A stretch of DNA of 64,000 nt from Mycobacterium sp. URHB0044 (GTDB taxonomy: Bacteria; Actinomycetota; Actinomycetes; Mycobacteriales; Mycobacteriaceae), in contig NZ_JIAW01000028.1 in the NCBI RefSeq assembly GCF_000620625.1, forward strand, positions 1 to 64,000. The letters are read 5' to 3'. Positions 17,315 to 25,889 of the stretch are shown one piece after another. Made by a program: the position numbers and the translations under genes. Every line of letters starts with the position of its first letter. The stretch's first letter is position 1. Below the pieces are notes generated by a model that was not told where the DNA came from, made no database searches, and saw only the letters and a program-made list of their open reading frames with translations.

Positions 17315-19288
17315 TTAGCGGCGGCGTCGGGAGCGCAGATAGTCGCCAACCACCGCGGCGCCGAGGCCGTCGAGCTCGGGAACGACGACGCGACCCTCCA
17401 CCCGCCTGGCAACGTAATCGATGAATTGGGCAAGGCCGGGATCGCTGCCCAACCTGAAGATCGTCACCTGCGCACCCAACCGAGCGACCTCGTCGAACCC
17501 CCGCACGGTGTGCGCGACGGTGCGCGGATGCGGCGGGTAGTCGAAGAACACCGATGTGCCGTCACCGTCGCCGTAGTCCTCGAGGTGAGCGGTCGGCTCT
17601 CCATCGGTGACGACCAGCACCACGGGCTGGGCGTTCGGGTGGCGGCGCAGGTGCCTGCTGGCCAGCGCCAGCGCATGGTGCAGGTTGGTGCCCTGTTCGT
17701 AGACGCCCTCGAGGCCGGCCAACTCGCCGGCCGTCACCGTCCGCGCGTACCTGCCGAAGGCGATGATCTCCAGCGAGTCGGACCGGAACCGGGTGCCGAC
17801 CAGATGGTGGAGTGCGAGCGCGGTGCGCTTCATCGGCAGCCAGCGGTTCTCCATCACCATCGAGAAGGAGGTGTCGACCAGCAGCGCCACCGCGGCTTGG
17901 GTCCGCGTCTCGGTCTCGGAGATCTCGACGTCGTCCACCGTGATCCGCATGGGCAGCTCCGCCACACCCGTGCCGGCTTGCCGCAGCACCGCGTTCGTCA
18001 GCGTCCTCGTGACATTCCACGGCTCGGTGTCGCCGAACTGCCAGGGCCGTGTCGCCCCCGTGAGCTCCCCCGCCGCACCGGCCCGGCGGGTGTCGCGTTC
18101 GCCATGGCGGCCCGACAATCTTTGCGCGACGTCGCGCAGCGCGGCCTGGCCGAGCTGCCGCATGGCCTTGGGCGAGAGCCGCCACTGTCCGTCGGAGCCG
18201 CGATCCAGGAAGCCTTGATTCATCAGCGTGCGTTCGAGCTCAGCAAGCGTCCTGGCGTCCACGGCGGCGTCCTCGCCGAGTTGCCGGGCGAGCATGTCCA
18301 GATCGACGTCGTCCATCGTGGCGCCTGCATAGCTCTGCGACAGTTGCTCGGCCAGTTGTTCGAGTTCGGCGATGTCGGCCAGCGCCTGGGCGCCCTCCCC
18401 CATGCCGAGGGGGTCGTCGCCGGAGAACCGTTCCGAGCCCGACCAGTTTTCGCCGGGCCGCGCGGCCTGCAGGTGCGAGTCGAGTCGATCCAGCGCGTTC
18501 ATCAGCGACGGCGAGCCGAAGGCCTGCTGTGCCAGAGCATCCAGCTCGGCACGCTGGTCTGCGGAGAGGCTGTTGCGGAACCGCTGCGCGGCGGCGGCAC
18601 GCTTGGCCAGCGAGTCGAGCAGCTCGTCGATGTTCTGCGGGTTCTCGGGGAAGAACTCGCCGTGCTCCTTCATGAAGTCGGAAAAGTCCTGCTCGGTGTC
18701 CTCACCGCGAGAGTGCTTGTCCAACAAGTCGTTCAGATCGTCGAGCATGTCGTTGACGCGTTGACGATCCTCGTCGGTGGCGTTCTCCAGCGCCTGCTTC
18801 ATGCCTGCGAACCGCTGGTCGAGCATCTCGCGACCCATCAGGTCCTTGATCTGCTCGTACTTCTGCTGCGCCTCGGGCGAGCGCCACTCGTAGTCCGAAA
18901 GTTCCTGGACGGCCTTGGCCGGCGACGGCGACAGCGACTCCAGCTGCAGTTCACCGAAACGCGCGTCGTCGTCGAGTGCGCGGGCCAATTCCTTGCGCTC
19001 GGCAAGCACGGCCTCGTCGAGCAGCTTCTTGATTTCGGCCAGCGTGCCGTCGAGGTTGTTGCGCTGCAACAGTTCCCGGCGTTTGCGGTTGGCTTCGGCG
19101 GCCAACCGGTCGGCGCCGGTCATGTTCTGGGTGCCCCGCCGCATGAGTTCGGACAGTGCCCGCCGCGGCGAGCTTCCCTCCATGACTTCCTGGCCGATCT
19201 GTTCGAGTGCCTCACGCAGATCGACCGGCGCGGCGAGCGGGTCGGGGCCGCCGCTGTATCGCGAGTATCGCGACGTGCGTTTAGCCAT
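17315..19288 (-). CDS. VWA domain (CoxE-like) protein, partner of a MoxR-type AAA+ ATPase
   Basis: The 657-residue protein is the counterpart of Rv0959. A long, charged helical region (about 20-400) precedes a C-terminal von Willebrand A domain with the metal-binding DTSFS motif near residue 470 and TDGEPT further on. VWA/MoxR pairs act as chaperones that insert cofactors or assemble complexes; the client is unknown. The ATG at 19288 (MAKRTSRYSRY) lies inside the end of the AAA+ gene, an 8-bp overlap, so the two are translated together. Confidence 0.9.
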   Translation of the reverse strand: MAKRTSRYSRYSGGPDPLAAPVDLREALEQIGQEVMEGSSPRRALSELMRRGTQNMTGADRLAAEANRKRRELLQRNNLDGTLAEIKKLLDEAVLAERKELARALDDDARFGELQLESLSPSPAKAVQELSDYEWRSPEAQQKYEQIKDLMGREMLDQRFAGMKQALENATDEDRQRVNDMLDDLNDLLDKHSRGEDTEQDFSDFMKEHGEFFPENPQNIDELLDSLAKRAAAAQRFRNSLSADQRAELDALAQQAFGSPSLMNALDRLDSHLQAARPGENWSGSERFSGDDPLGMGEGAQALADIAELEQLAEQLSQSYAGATMDDVDLDMLARQLGEDAAVDARTLAELERTLMNQGFLDRGSDGQWRLSPKAMRQLGQAALRDVAQRLSGRHGERDTRRAGAAGELTGATRPWQFGDTEPWNVTRTLTNAVLRQAGTGVAELPMRITVDDVEISETETRTQAAVALLVDTSFSMVMENRWLPMKRTALALHHLVGTRFRSDSLEIIAFGRYARTVTAGELAGLEGVYEQGTNLHHALALASRHLRRHPNAQPVVLVVTDGEPTAHLEDYGDGDGTSVFFDYPPHPRTVAHTVRGFDEVARLGAQVTIFRLGSDPGLAQFIDYVARRVEGRVVVPELDGLGAAVVGDYLRSRRRR

Positions 19289-20666
19289 ATACGGTTTCGC
19301 CTTCGCCCGATACCTTGTCGATGCGCTTCGCGAGATACAAGGCCTCGAGCGCCAGCTCGATCGCGGCGGCGCGCTCACCGTCGGTCTGCGCACCGAGACG
19401 GGTGGCGATGGCTTCGATGACGGGCAGGTCCGGCAGCGCCGCGAGGACGTCCTTGGCCGAGACCCGCTCCCCCGTGGTGACCGGCGAGCCCTCTTCGACG
19501 GCGGAGACCATCGGACCCACGTCGATGCCGCCGAGCAGCCGTTGAGCGGTGTCCGCGGTGGCCCGCCGCAACAGGTGCTCGAGGACGGCCTGCTCGCGTC
19601 CCTCTTCGCCCGACTCGAACTCCAGCTTGCCGCGCAGCACGTCGATCACCGTGGCGAGATCCACCACCCGTGCCACCGGCTCCTCCTCACCGAGGACCGT
19701 CGAGCGGTGCCGCGCCGCGGCGGCGACGGTCTCGGCGGCCGCGATGGCGAACCGTGCCGAGACACCGGAACGTTGGTCGACCGACTGCGATTCGCGAAGG
19801 TTCCTCGCGAAGCGCGCCAGGATCTGCAACAGGTAGTCGGGCACGGCCGCGGCGAGGTGCGCCTCCTGCTTGATGACTGCCACCTCGGCCTCGAGCTGCA
19901 GCGGGTAGTGCGTGCGAATCTCGGCGCCGAACCGGTCCTTCAGCGGCGTGATGATCCGGCCGCGGTTGGTGTAGTCCTCGGGGTTGGCGCTCGCCACCAC
20001 CAACACGTCGAGCGGCAACCGCAGCGTGTAGCCACGGACCTGGATGTCGCGCTCCTCCATCACGTTCAGCATCGAGACCTGAATGCGCTCGGCGAGGTCT
20101 GGCAGCTCGTTGACGGCGACGATGCCGCGGTGTGCGCGCGGGATCAGCCCGTAGGCGATGGTCTCGGGATCGCCAAGGCTGCGACCCTCGGCCACCTTGA
20201 TCGGGTCGATGTCGCCAACCAGGTCGGCGACGCTGGTGTCCGGCGTCGCGAGCTTCTCGGTGTAGCGCTCGGAGCGGTGCCGCCACGCGACCGGCAGGTC
20301 GTCGCCGGAGTCGGCCGCGCGACGGATCGACTCGGGCGTGATCGGGGTGAACGGATGCTCGTTGAGCTCCGAGCCCGCGATCACCGGCGTCCACTCGTCG
20401 AGCAGGCCGGTCAGTCCGCGCAGCAGTCGGGTCTTGCCCTGGCCGCGCTCCCCGAGCAGAACCAGGTCGTGCCCGGCGATCAGCGCCCGCTCGAGCTGCG
20501 GCAGGACGGTGTCCTCGAAGCCGAAGATTCCGGGCCACACGTCGCGGCCGTCGGCCAGCGCGGCCAGTAGGTTTTCCCGGATTTCCTGCTTGACGCCCCG
20601 CTCGCGATGGCCGGAGGCACGGAGCTCGCCGAGCGTGCGCGGGAGATCGTTAGGTGATGTCACCAC
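19281..20666 (-). CDS. MoxR/magnesium-chelatase-like AAA+ ATPase
   Basis: This 461-residue protein is the counterpart of Rv0958. The Walker A motif GERGQGKTRLL (about 72-82), Walker B HRGIVAVNELPDL and sensor region VVASANPEDYTNRGR are all present, with a helical C-terminal lid. With the VWA protein it forms a likely ATP-driven chaperone unit. The start is uncertain: two consecutive GTG codons overlap a GGAG sequence, so a slightly later start is possible. It shows no sign of the H or D subunits of a true magnesium chelatase. Confidence 0.9.
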   Translation of the reverse strand: MVTSPNDLPRTLGELRASGHRERGVKQEIRENLLAALADGRDVWPGIFGFEDTVLPQLERALIAGHDLVLLGERGQGKTRLLRGLTGLLDEWTPVIAGSELNEHPFTPITPESIRRAADSGDDLPVAWRHRSERYTEKLATPDTSVADLVGDIDPIKVAEGRSLGDPETIAYGLIPRAHRGIVAVNELPDLAERIQVSMLNVMEERDIQVRGYTLRLPLDVLVVASANPEDYTNRGRIITPLKDRFGAEIRTHYPLQLEAEVAVIKQEAHLAAAVPDYLLQILARFARNLRESQSVDQRSGVSARFAIAAAETVAAAARHRSTVLGEEEPVARVVDLATVIDVLRGKLEFESGEEGREQAVLEHLLRRATADTAQRLLGGIDVGPMVSAVEEGSPVTTGERVSAKDVLAALPDLPVIEAIATRLGAQTDGERAAAIELALEALYLAKRIDKVSGEGETVYG

Positions 20667-20797
20667 TCCACGCTACGACGGTGAGGCGTGCGCGGCATGC
20701 GCTCCCTGCTCTTAGCGCAAACACGAGTTCGTCGGCAGATTCGGGAATACACCGGTCGGTACTGGTCCGAGGGGTTTCGGGGATGGTCGAGTTCGGA

Positions 20798-21151
20798 TCA
20801 CCCGGCGCCATTCCGAAGTCGCCGATTGGTGGCCTCGAGACCGGTATTGGCCGCGCGGAGTTCGTCATTGGCCGCTTGCAATTCCGTGTTGTGGTCCTCG
20901 ACCTCCAGGATGCGTGCGATGCCTGCGATGTTGACGCCGGCATCCACGAGGCTGGTGATGCGCTTCAACCGCTCCAGGTCGTCAGCGCTGTAGCGACGGG
21001 TGCCGCCTTCGGTGCGCGACGGGTTGAGCAGACCGTGGCGTTCCCAGAGCCGCAGTGACTGGGTGCCTGCGCCCGCAAGTTCGGCCGCCACCGAGATCCC
21101 ATAGACGCCTTGGTCGGCGGGAGGGCCGGTTCGGTCGGGCTCGTCGGTCAT
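20798..21151 (-). CDS. MerR-family regulator, HspR-like
   Basis: The 117-residue protein has a MerR helix-turn-helix (GVYGISVAAELAGAGTQSLR, then LWERHGLLNPSRTEGGTRRYS) followed by a coiled coil (about 75-115) rich in Leu, Asn and Glu. The WERHGLLNPSRT and GGTRRYS features are those of HspR repressors. It has no cysteine, so it is not a metal or thiol sensor. It is divergent from hsp20 across 127 bp that contain a perfect palindrome. The ATG at 21151 fits GAGG at 7 bases. It most likely represses the small heat-shock gene and itself. Confidence 0.85.
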   Translation of the reverse strand: MTDEPDRTGPPADQGVYGISVAAELAGAGTQSLRLWERHGLLNPSRTEGGTRRYSADDLERLKRITSLVDAGVNIAGIARILEVEDHNTELQAANDELRAANTGLEATNRRLRNGAG

Positions 21152-21220
21152 CGCCACACCTCATCAAGAAAATCCCGTTTGGACTCTTGCCTGATCTTAG
21201 CGGCAGTGCTATAAGAAATA

Positions 21221-21236
21221 TATGCCTGTTGGCATA
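21221..21236. promoter_or_regulatory. Candidate operator between merR and hsp20
   Basis: TATGCC-TGTT-GGCATA is a perfect 6+6 inverted repeat, 42 bp before the hsp20 ATG and 70 bp from the merR start. It differs from the classic HAIR sequence (CTTGAGT-N7-ACTCAAG), so if used it defines a different HspR-like specificity. Confidence 0.55.
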
Positions 21237-21278
21237 GGTTATGAGTGACATCTGACATACACGTTGGAGGTGACCACC

Positions 21279-21698
21279 ATGCTGATGCGTACTGATCCAT
21301 TCCGAGACCTCGACCGCCTCACCCAACAAGTGCTGGGCACGGCGGCACGTCCCGTAGTGATGCCGATGGACGCCTGGCGGGACGGCGAAGAGTTCGTCGT
21401 CGAATTCGACCTGCCCGGCGTCGCCCCCGACTCACTGGACCTGGACGTCGAACGCAACGTCGTCACGGTCCGCGCGGAGCGCCCCCGCCTCGACCCCGAT
21501 CGCGAGATGCTGGCCTCCGAGCGCCAGCGCGGGGTGTTCAGCCGGCAGCTGGTCCTCGGCGAGAACCTGGACACCGACCGGATCGACGCGTCCTACGAGG
21601 AAGGCGTCTTGCGGCTGAGAATCCCGGTCGCCGAGCGGGCGAAGCCCCGCAAGATCAACATCGAGCGGAGCAACGGGCACGCTGCCATCAACGCCTGA
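21279..21698 (+). CDS. hsp20: Hsp20 / alpha-crystallin small heat-shock protein
   Basis: This 139-residue protein has the alpha-crystallin domain (about 27-125) starting at WRDGEEFVVEFDLPGV and the closing motif YEEGVLRLRIPV. Small heat-shock proteins hold unfolding proteins in oligomers without ATP. A strong GGAGG lies 8 bases before the ATG at 21279. It is divergent from the MerR-type gene and probably controlled by it. A short ORF follows 30 bp downstream. Confidence 0.94.
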   Translation: MLMRTDPFRDLDRLTQQVLGTAARPVVMPMDAWRDGEEFVVEFDLPGVAPDSLDLDVERNVVTVRAERPRLDPDREMLASERQRGVFSRQLVLGENLDTDRIDASYEEGVLRLRIPVAERAKPRKINIERSNGHAAINA

Positions 21699-21728
21699 TC
21701 GGCCGGTGGGACGAGGCAGGTGGTTGCG

Positions 21729-22031
21729 ATGACGCACGACCCCTTCGGGACGGTCGACACGAGCGACTATGCCTCCGGCGAGGTCCTGTGCCTCCTGGAC
21801 CGAGACGTGACCGAGCTGTTCGCCGACGTCGACGCGATTCTGTGCGCCGCGCTGCAACCGCGCCGACGCCCACCGGCACCTCCGGCCACCGGGTGTGCCC
21901 TTGACGGGCCCCGGTGGGCCGGATGGTCGTTGGACGGATCCGCCCGCGCACGTCGTGAGTGGACCCGCCGACATGCCGGACCGGTTAGGGCGACGCAGCG
22001 CGGCCCTCCGGAGCCACGCTGGTCGAACTGA
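21729..22031 (+). CDS. Hypothetical protein downstream of hsp20
   Basis: The 100-residue ORF starts at ATG 21729 (MTHDPFGTVDTSDYASGEVL) 30 bp after hsp20. The first 45 residues look like a real folded segment (CLLDRDVTELFADVDAILCAAL); the rest is Arg/Pro/Trp-rich, which is common in out-of-frame high-GC sequence. I do not recognise a family. It may be a real co-transcribed small protein, or real only in its first half with a frameshifted tail. Confidence 0.45.
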   Translation: MTHDPFGTVDTSDYASGEVLCLLDRDVTELFADVDAILCAALQPRRRPPAPPATGCALDGPRWAGWSLDGSARARREWTRRHAGPVRATQRGPPEPRWSN

Positions 22032-22178
22032 CGAGAGGAAGGTGAGGAGATCACACAGTGGAACGGCGGCTACGGTCTGCCCCCTTTGCGCACGATGGGC
22101 GCGTTGAAGTACTGGACGCGCCAGTGCCCGTTCGGTGAATGATCGGGGCAGACCGCCAGCCGCCCAATCCAATTGGCG

Positions 22179-23768
22179 CTAATGCGCGAAGTGGCGGGCA
22201 CCCGTCAGGTACAGCGTGATGCCCGCCGCCTCAGCGGCTTGAGTCACGATGTCGTCGCGCATCGATCCGCCCGGATGGACGATCGCCTGCACGCCCGCCG
22301 CCGTCAACGTCTCCAGCCCGTCGGGGAACGGGAAGAACGCGTCGGATGCCGCGACCGAGCCGGGCACCCTGTCGCCGCCGCGCTCGACCGCCAGCCGTGC
22401 CGCGTCGACGCGATTGACCTGACCCATGCCGACGCCGATGGTCGCACCGCCCTTGGCGATGACGATCGCGTTGGACTTCACCGCACGGCAGGTGCGCCAG
22501 GCGAACACCAGATCGGCCAACGTGTCTGGGTCAGCCGGTGAGCCGGTGGCCAGCGTCCAGTTGGTCGAGTCGTCGCCTTCGGCATCGATTGCATCGCGCT
22601 GTTGCGCCAGCAGTCCGCCGCTGATCTGACGGAACTCGGTGCCGCCCACCAGGGGCTCGGCGGCCACCAGCACGCGAATGTTCTTCTTGCGCGCCAAGAT
22701 GTCCACGGCGCCCGGATCATAGGCGGGCGCGATGATGACCTCGGTGAAGATGTCGGCGACCGTCTCGGCCATCTCGACGCTGACGGCCGTGTTGGCCGCG
22801 ATGACGCCGCCGAACGCACTGAGTGGATCGCACTCGTGGGCCTTGCGGTGCGCATCGGCGACCGACACCGACGACACGGCGATGCCGCACGGGTTGGCGT
22901 GTTTGATGATCGCGACGCAGACGTCTTCGTGGTCGAACGCCGCGCGCCATGCCGCGTCGGCGTCGGTGAAGTTGTTGTAGGACATCTCCTTACCGTGCAG
23001 CTGCTGCGCCTGCGCCAGACCGGGCCACGCGCTGGCGTCGGTGTACAACGCGGCGCTCTGGTGCGGGTTCTCGCCGTAGCGCAGCACCGCCGAACGACGC
23101 CAGGTGCCCGCGAACCACTGCGGCAGCGATGCGGGGGCCTCGGATCGTTCCGGGGACAGCGTCGAGCCCATCCACGTCGCCACCGCGACGTCGTACTCCG
23201 CGGTGTGGCGGAACGCCAACGACGCCAACCGCTTTCGCTCGGCGAGCGTGAAGCCACCCGCTCGCACGGCGGCGAGCACGCCGTCATATCCGAGCGGCTC
23301 GACCACCACTGCGACGCTGGGATGGTTCTTGGCCGCGGCGCGCACCATCGACGGCCCGCCGATGTCGATCTGCTCGACGCACTCGTCCTCGCTCGCGCCC
23401 GACTCGACCGTCTCGGTGAACGGGTAGAGGTTGACCACCACCAATTCGAAGGCGGCGACGCCGAGCTCCTGCAGCGCGGCAAGGTGCTCCGGCTTGCGGG
23501 TATCGGCGAGCAGACCGGCGTGCACGTGCGGGTGCAACGTCTTGACCCGGCCGTCGAGCACCTCGGGAAAACCGGTGACGTCCTCGACCGGGGTCACCGG
23601 AACACCAGCTGCCGCAATGGTCTTCGCCGTCGACCCGGTGGATACGATGGCCACGCCCGCCTCGTGCAGCCCGAGCGCGAGATCCGCAAGGCCCGTCTTG
23701 TCGTAGACGCTGATCAGCGCCCGCCGAATGGGGCGCCTGCCGTCCGGCTGGCCCTCGTGTTCCGTCAT
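22179..23768 (-). CDS. purH: PurH, bifunctional AICAR transformylase / IMP cyclohydrolase
   Basis: The 529-residue enzyme performs the last two steps of IMP synthesis. The N-terminal IMP cyclohydrolase domain (about 1-195) shows ALISVYDKTGLADLALGL, STGSTAKTI and RVKTLHPHVHAGLL; the C-terminal transformylase has RYGENPHQSAALY, IKHANPCG and GDRVPGSVAASDAFFPF, which contain the active-site Lys-His. It overlaps purN by 4 bases (ATGA), which decides the start at 23768. It is the counterpart of Rv0957. Confidence 0.97.
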   Translation of the reverse strand: MTEHEGQPDGRRPIRRALISVYDKTGLADLALGLHEAGVAIVSTGSTAKTIAAAGVPVTPVEDVTGFPEVLDGRVKTLHPHVHAGLLADTRKPEHLAALQELGVAAFELVVVNLYPFTETVESGASEDECVEQIDIGGPSMVRAAAKNHPSVAVVVEPLGYDGVLAAVRAGGFTLAERKRLASLAFRHTAEYDVAVATWMGSTLSPERSEAPASLPQWFAGTWRRSAVLRYGENPHQSAALYTDASAWPGLAQAQQLHGKEMSYNNFTDADAAWRAAFDHEDVCVAIIKHANPCGIAVSSVSVADAHRKAHECDPLSAFGGVIAANTAVSVEMAETVADIFTEVIIAPAYDPGAVDILARKKNIRVLVAAEPLVGGTEFRQISGGLLAQQRDAIDAEGDDSTNWTLATGSPADPDTLADLVFAWRTCRAVKSNAIVIAKGGATIGVGMGQVNRVDAARLAVERGGDRVPGSVAASDAFFPFPDGLETLTAAGVQAIVHPGGSMRDDIVTQAAEAAGITLYLTGARHFAH

Positions 23769-24394
23769 CCCATGGCCGCCTTTCGTCCCGTCCACGTCAC
23801 GCCGCGTGTTGCCATCGCGGCGAGCACATCCACCAACAACCGTCGTTCGACGACCTTGATCCGCTCGTGCAGGCTGGCCTCGTCGTCGCCGTCGAGCACC
23901 GCCACCGCCTCCTGCGCCAGGATCGGCCCGGTGTCGACGCCCTCGTCAACCAGATGCACGGTGCAACCCGTGAGCCGGACACCGTAGGTCAGTGCCTCGA
24001 GCACCGCGTGAGCGCCGGGGAACGCGGGCAGCAGGGCCGGATGCGTGTTGACCACCCGGCCCAGGAAACGGGAAAGGAACTCCCGCCCAAGGATCTTCAT
24101 GAAGCCCGCCGACACCACCAGGTCGGGCCGATGCTCCGCCGTCGCGGCCGTGATGGCGGCGTCCCACGCCGCGCGATCGGGATGGTCTCCGAGGCGCACG
24201 GTGTAACCCGGCACCGAGGCCTCCGCCGCCACGTCGAGCGCACGGCACGCACGATCCGTACCGACCGCAACCACCCGCGCCGGGTAGTCGCCAGTCGCGG
24301 CGTCCAACAACGACTCCAACAATGAACCCGTGCCCGACGCCAGGACCACCAGCCGCGCCGGCGCACTCGGGGGCACGCGGAGCTCAGGCAGCAC
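23765..24394 (-). CDS. purN: PurN, phosphoribosylglycinamide formyltransferase
   Basis: This 209-residue enzyme transfers a formyl group from 10-formyl-THF to GAR in purine synthesis. Motifs include the phosphate loop VLASGTGSLLESLL (about 17-30), the FMKILGREF region, the catalytic VNTHPALLPAFPG (Asn-x-His) and the Asp in VDEGVDTGPI. It is followed directly by purH on the same strand and starts 9 bp after the DUF6350 gene, so the three may be one transcript as in M. tuberculosis (Rv0955-Rv0957). Confidence 0.96.
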   Translation of the reverse strand: MLPELRVPPSAPARLVVLASGTGSLLESLLDAATGDYPARVVAVGTDRACRALDVAAEASVPGYTVRLGDHPDRAAWDAAITAATAEHRPDLVVSAGFMKILGREFLSRFLGRVVNTHPALLPAFPGAHAVLEALTYGVRLTGCTVHLVDEGVDTGPILAQEAVAVLDGDDEASLHERIKVVERRLLVDVLAAMATRGVTWTGRKAAMG

Positions 24395-24403
24395 GGGTGC
24401 AGC

Positions 24404-25828
24404 CTAATCGGCCGGTCTGCGCGCCTCGTCGCTGGTGGCGTCCGGCTGGGAGATCTCGGCGTCGTCGTCGGTGATGAAGTGCGCCTCGGGGTCGTCGTCG
24501 AGATCGTGATGACGCACCGCACGGGGCACGTCGTCGAACGGAGGTGCGGCGAACACCGGCTCGGTCTCCGCCTCCTCGACGACGGGTGCGTCGAATTCCA
24601 CGGGTTCGTCGAATTCGACGGGTTCATCGGGCTCGACGGGTTCATCGGGCTCGTCAGGCAGTGGCGCTGCCACGACGACGGGCGCGGGCCTCGGCTTGGG
24701 ACGCCGGGCGATGCCGCCGGTCATCGCGACGGTCAGGCCGCCGATCCCGACGAACCACAGGAAGACGGCCGGACCGAAGGTGGCCTGGTCGACGCCCACG
24801 TCACCGAAGTTTCCCAGCTTCCCCCCGCCCGCGTAACCGAGCAGCGCCATGACGACGGCGGCCAGCGCCGACGCCACCGCCAGCTTGGCCGCTGCCAGCG
24901 GCAAGGTCAGGGGCCGCCGCGCACACTGCTGGCCGACCGCGACCGCCGAGGCGGCGGCCACGATGAGCAGTGCCACCCAGACGGGCCCCAGCGGCGGAGA
25001 GGGAACGGCGGCGAGCACCGGCACCGCGGGAACGTCACCGCCGAGGACGGTGAAGGAGCTGAACGTGGCCAGCCCGATGTGCGCGCTGGACCCGACCGCG
25101 ACGGCAGCCGTGCCGACGATGACGTTGGGCACGTACAGCACCGACAGCAGCGTGAGACTGAACTGGCCGAACACCGAGTCCGTGATGGCGTACAGATCGT
25201 GCATCGTCGCCCAGTGCACGACCATCGATCCGACCGCGACCACGCCGGAGAGCCCGAACAGCGCCAGAACCCCGGCTGCCGCCGCCCGCACGGCCTCCGG
25301 CAGCCAGCCCGGCACCTGCGCGGCCATCGAGGGACGCCGCACCACGCGCGACCCGACGCCGATCACCGCACCGATGAGGTGCACCGCCAGCACGCCGCCG
25401 AAGGCGCGCAGCGCGCTCGGCGTCTGAAGTTCGGTCAGGACGGACGACGCGTCGTGGATGATCGCCAACGCGATCGCGGCGATCAGCATCGGCCCGCCGA
25501 CCGCTGACGCGACCACCCAGCGGACGACGAACCAGGAGCTGCCGGGGCGCAGGGCCGCAGCTGTGGTGCGGGCGGCGCCGAACACCATCGCGAGCACGGG
25601 AAGCAGCGGCATCACACCGAGTTCGCGGCCACCGATGGAGACCGGGACCTGATGGACGCCGAGCCACGTGGTGGCGATCGCGCCGGACGCGCCCGTCATG
25701 TCGCTGTTGACGATCAGCAACTGCAGCAGAACTACCGCTGCGATGATGACCAGCGCGATCACTGACGGCCCGAACGCGACCCTGAGCAGGTCGCGGGCCT
25801 GACGGGTGCCGACTGGCCGGTTGTCCAC
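24404..25828 (-). CDS. Polytopic membrane protein (DUF6350)
   Basis: The 474-residue protein matches Rv0955. About ten hydrophobic segments cover residues 15-390, beginning FGPSVIALVIIAAVVLLQLL. The C-terminal 90 residues are acidic and contain a run of Asp-Glu-Pro-Val repeats. The role of DUF6350 is unknown. GTG at 25828 is preferred because AGGAG lies 11 bases before it; the frame is open to 25849. Confidence 0.87.
   Translation of the reverse strand: MDNRPVGTRQARDLLRVAFGPSVIALVIIAAVVLLQLLIVNSDMTGASGAIATTWLGVHQVPVSIGGRELGVMPLLPVLAMVFGAARTTAAALRPGSSWFVVRWVVASAVGGPMLIAAIALAIIHDASSVLTELQTPSALRAFGGVLAVHLIGAVIGVGSRVVRRPSMAAQVPGWLPEAVRAAAAGVLALFGLSGVVAVGSMVVHWATMHDLYAITDSVFGQFSLTLLSVLYVPNVIVGTAAVAVGSSAHIGLATFSSFTVLGGDVPAVPVLAAVPSPPLGPVWVALLIVAAASAVAVGQQCARRPLTLPLAAAKLAVASALAAVVMALLGYAGGGKLGNFGDVGVDQATFGPAVFLWFVGIGGLTVAMTGGIARRPKPRPAPVVVAAPLPDEPDEPVEPDEPVEFDEPVEFDAPVVEEAETEPVFAAPPFDDVPRAVRHHDLDDDPEAHFITDDDAEISQPDATSDEARRPAD
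24593..24655. repeat. 18-bp tandem repeats in the DUF6350 gene
   Basis: About three and a half copies of an 18-bp unit (GAATTCGACGGGTTCATC and close variants) encode six-residue units of the type DEPVEP/DEPVEF. This is in-frame repeat expansion in an acidic tail and probably varies in length between strains. Confidence 0.85.
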
Positions 25829-25889
25829 TAGACGCGTCGCTCCTCGCACGAGCTGGTGCGCGCGAACACGGCATGCGCGCCGCTAGTGA

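Noticed and set aside
17426..19420. 664-codon plus-strand ORF opposite the VWA gene
   Set aside because: Antisense shadow; the VWA and AAA+ motifs are on the other strand.
17426..20666. Magnesium chelatase (chlorophyll/B12) function for the AAA+/VWA pair
   Set aside because: There is no H subunit and the VWA protein is CoxE-like; a general MoxR/VWA chaperone fits better.
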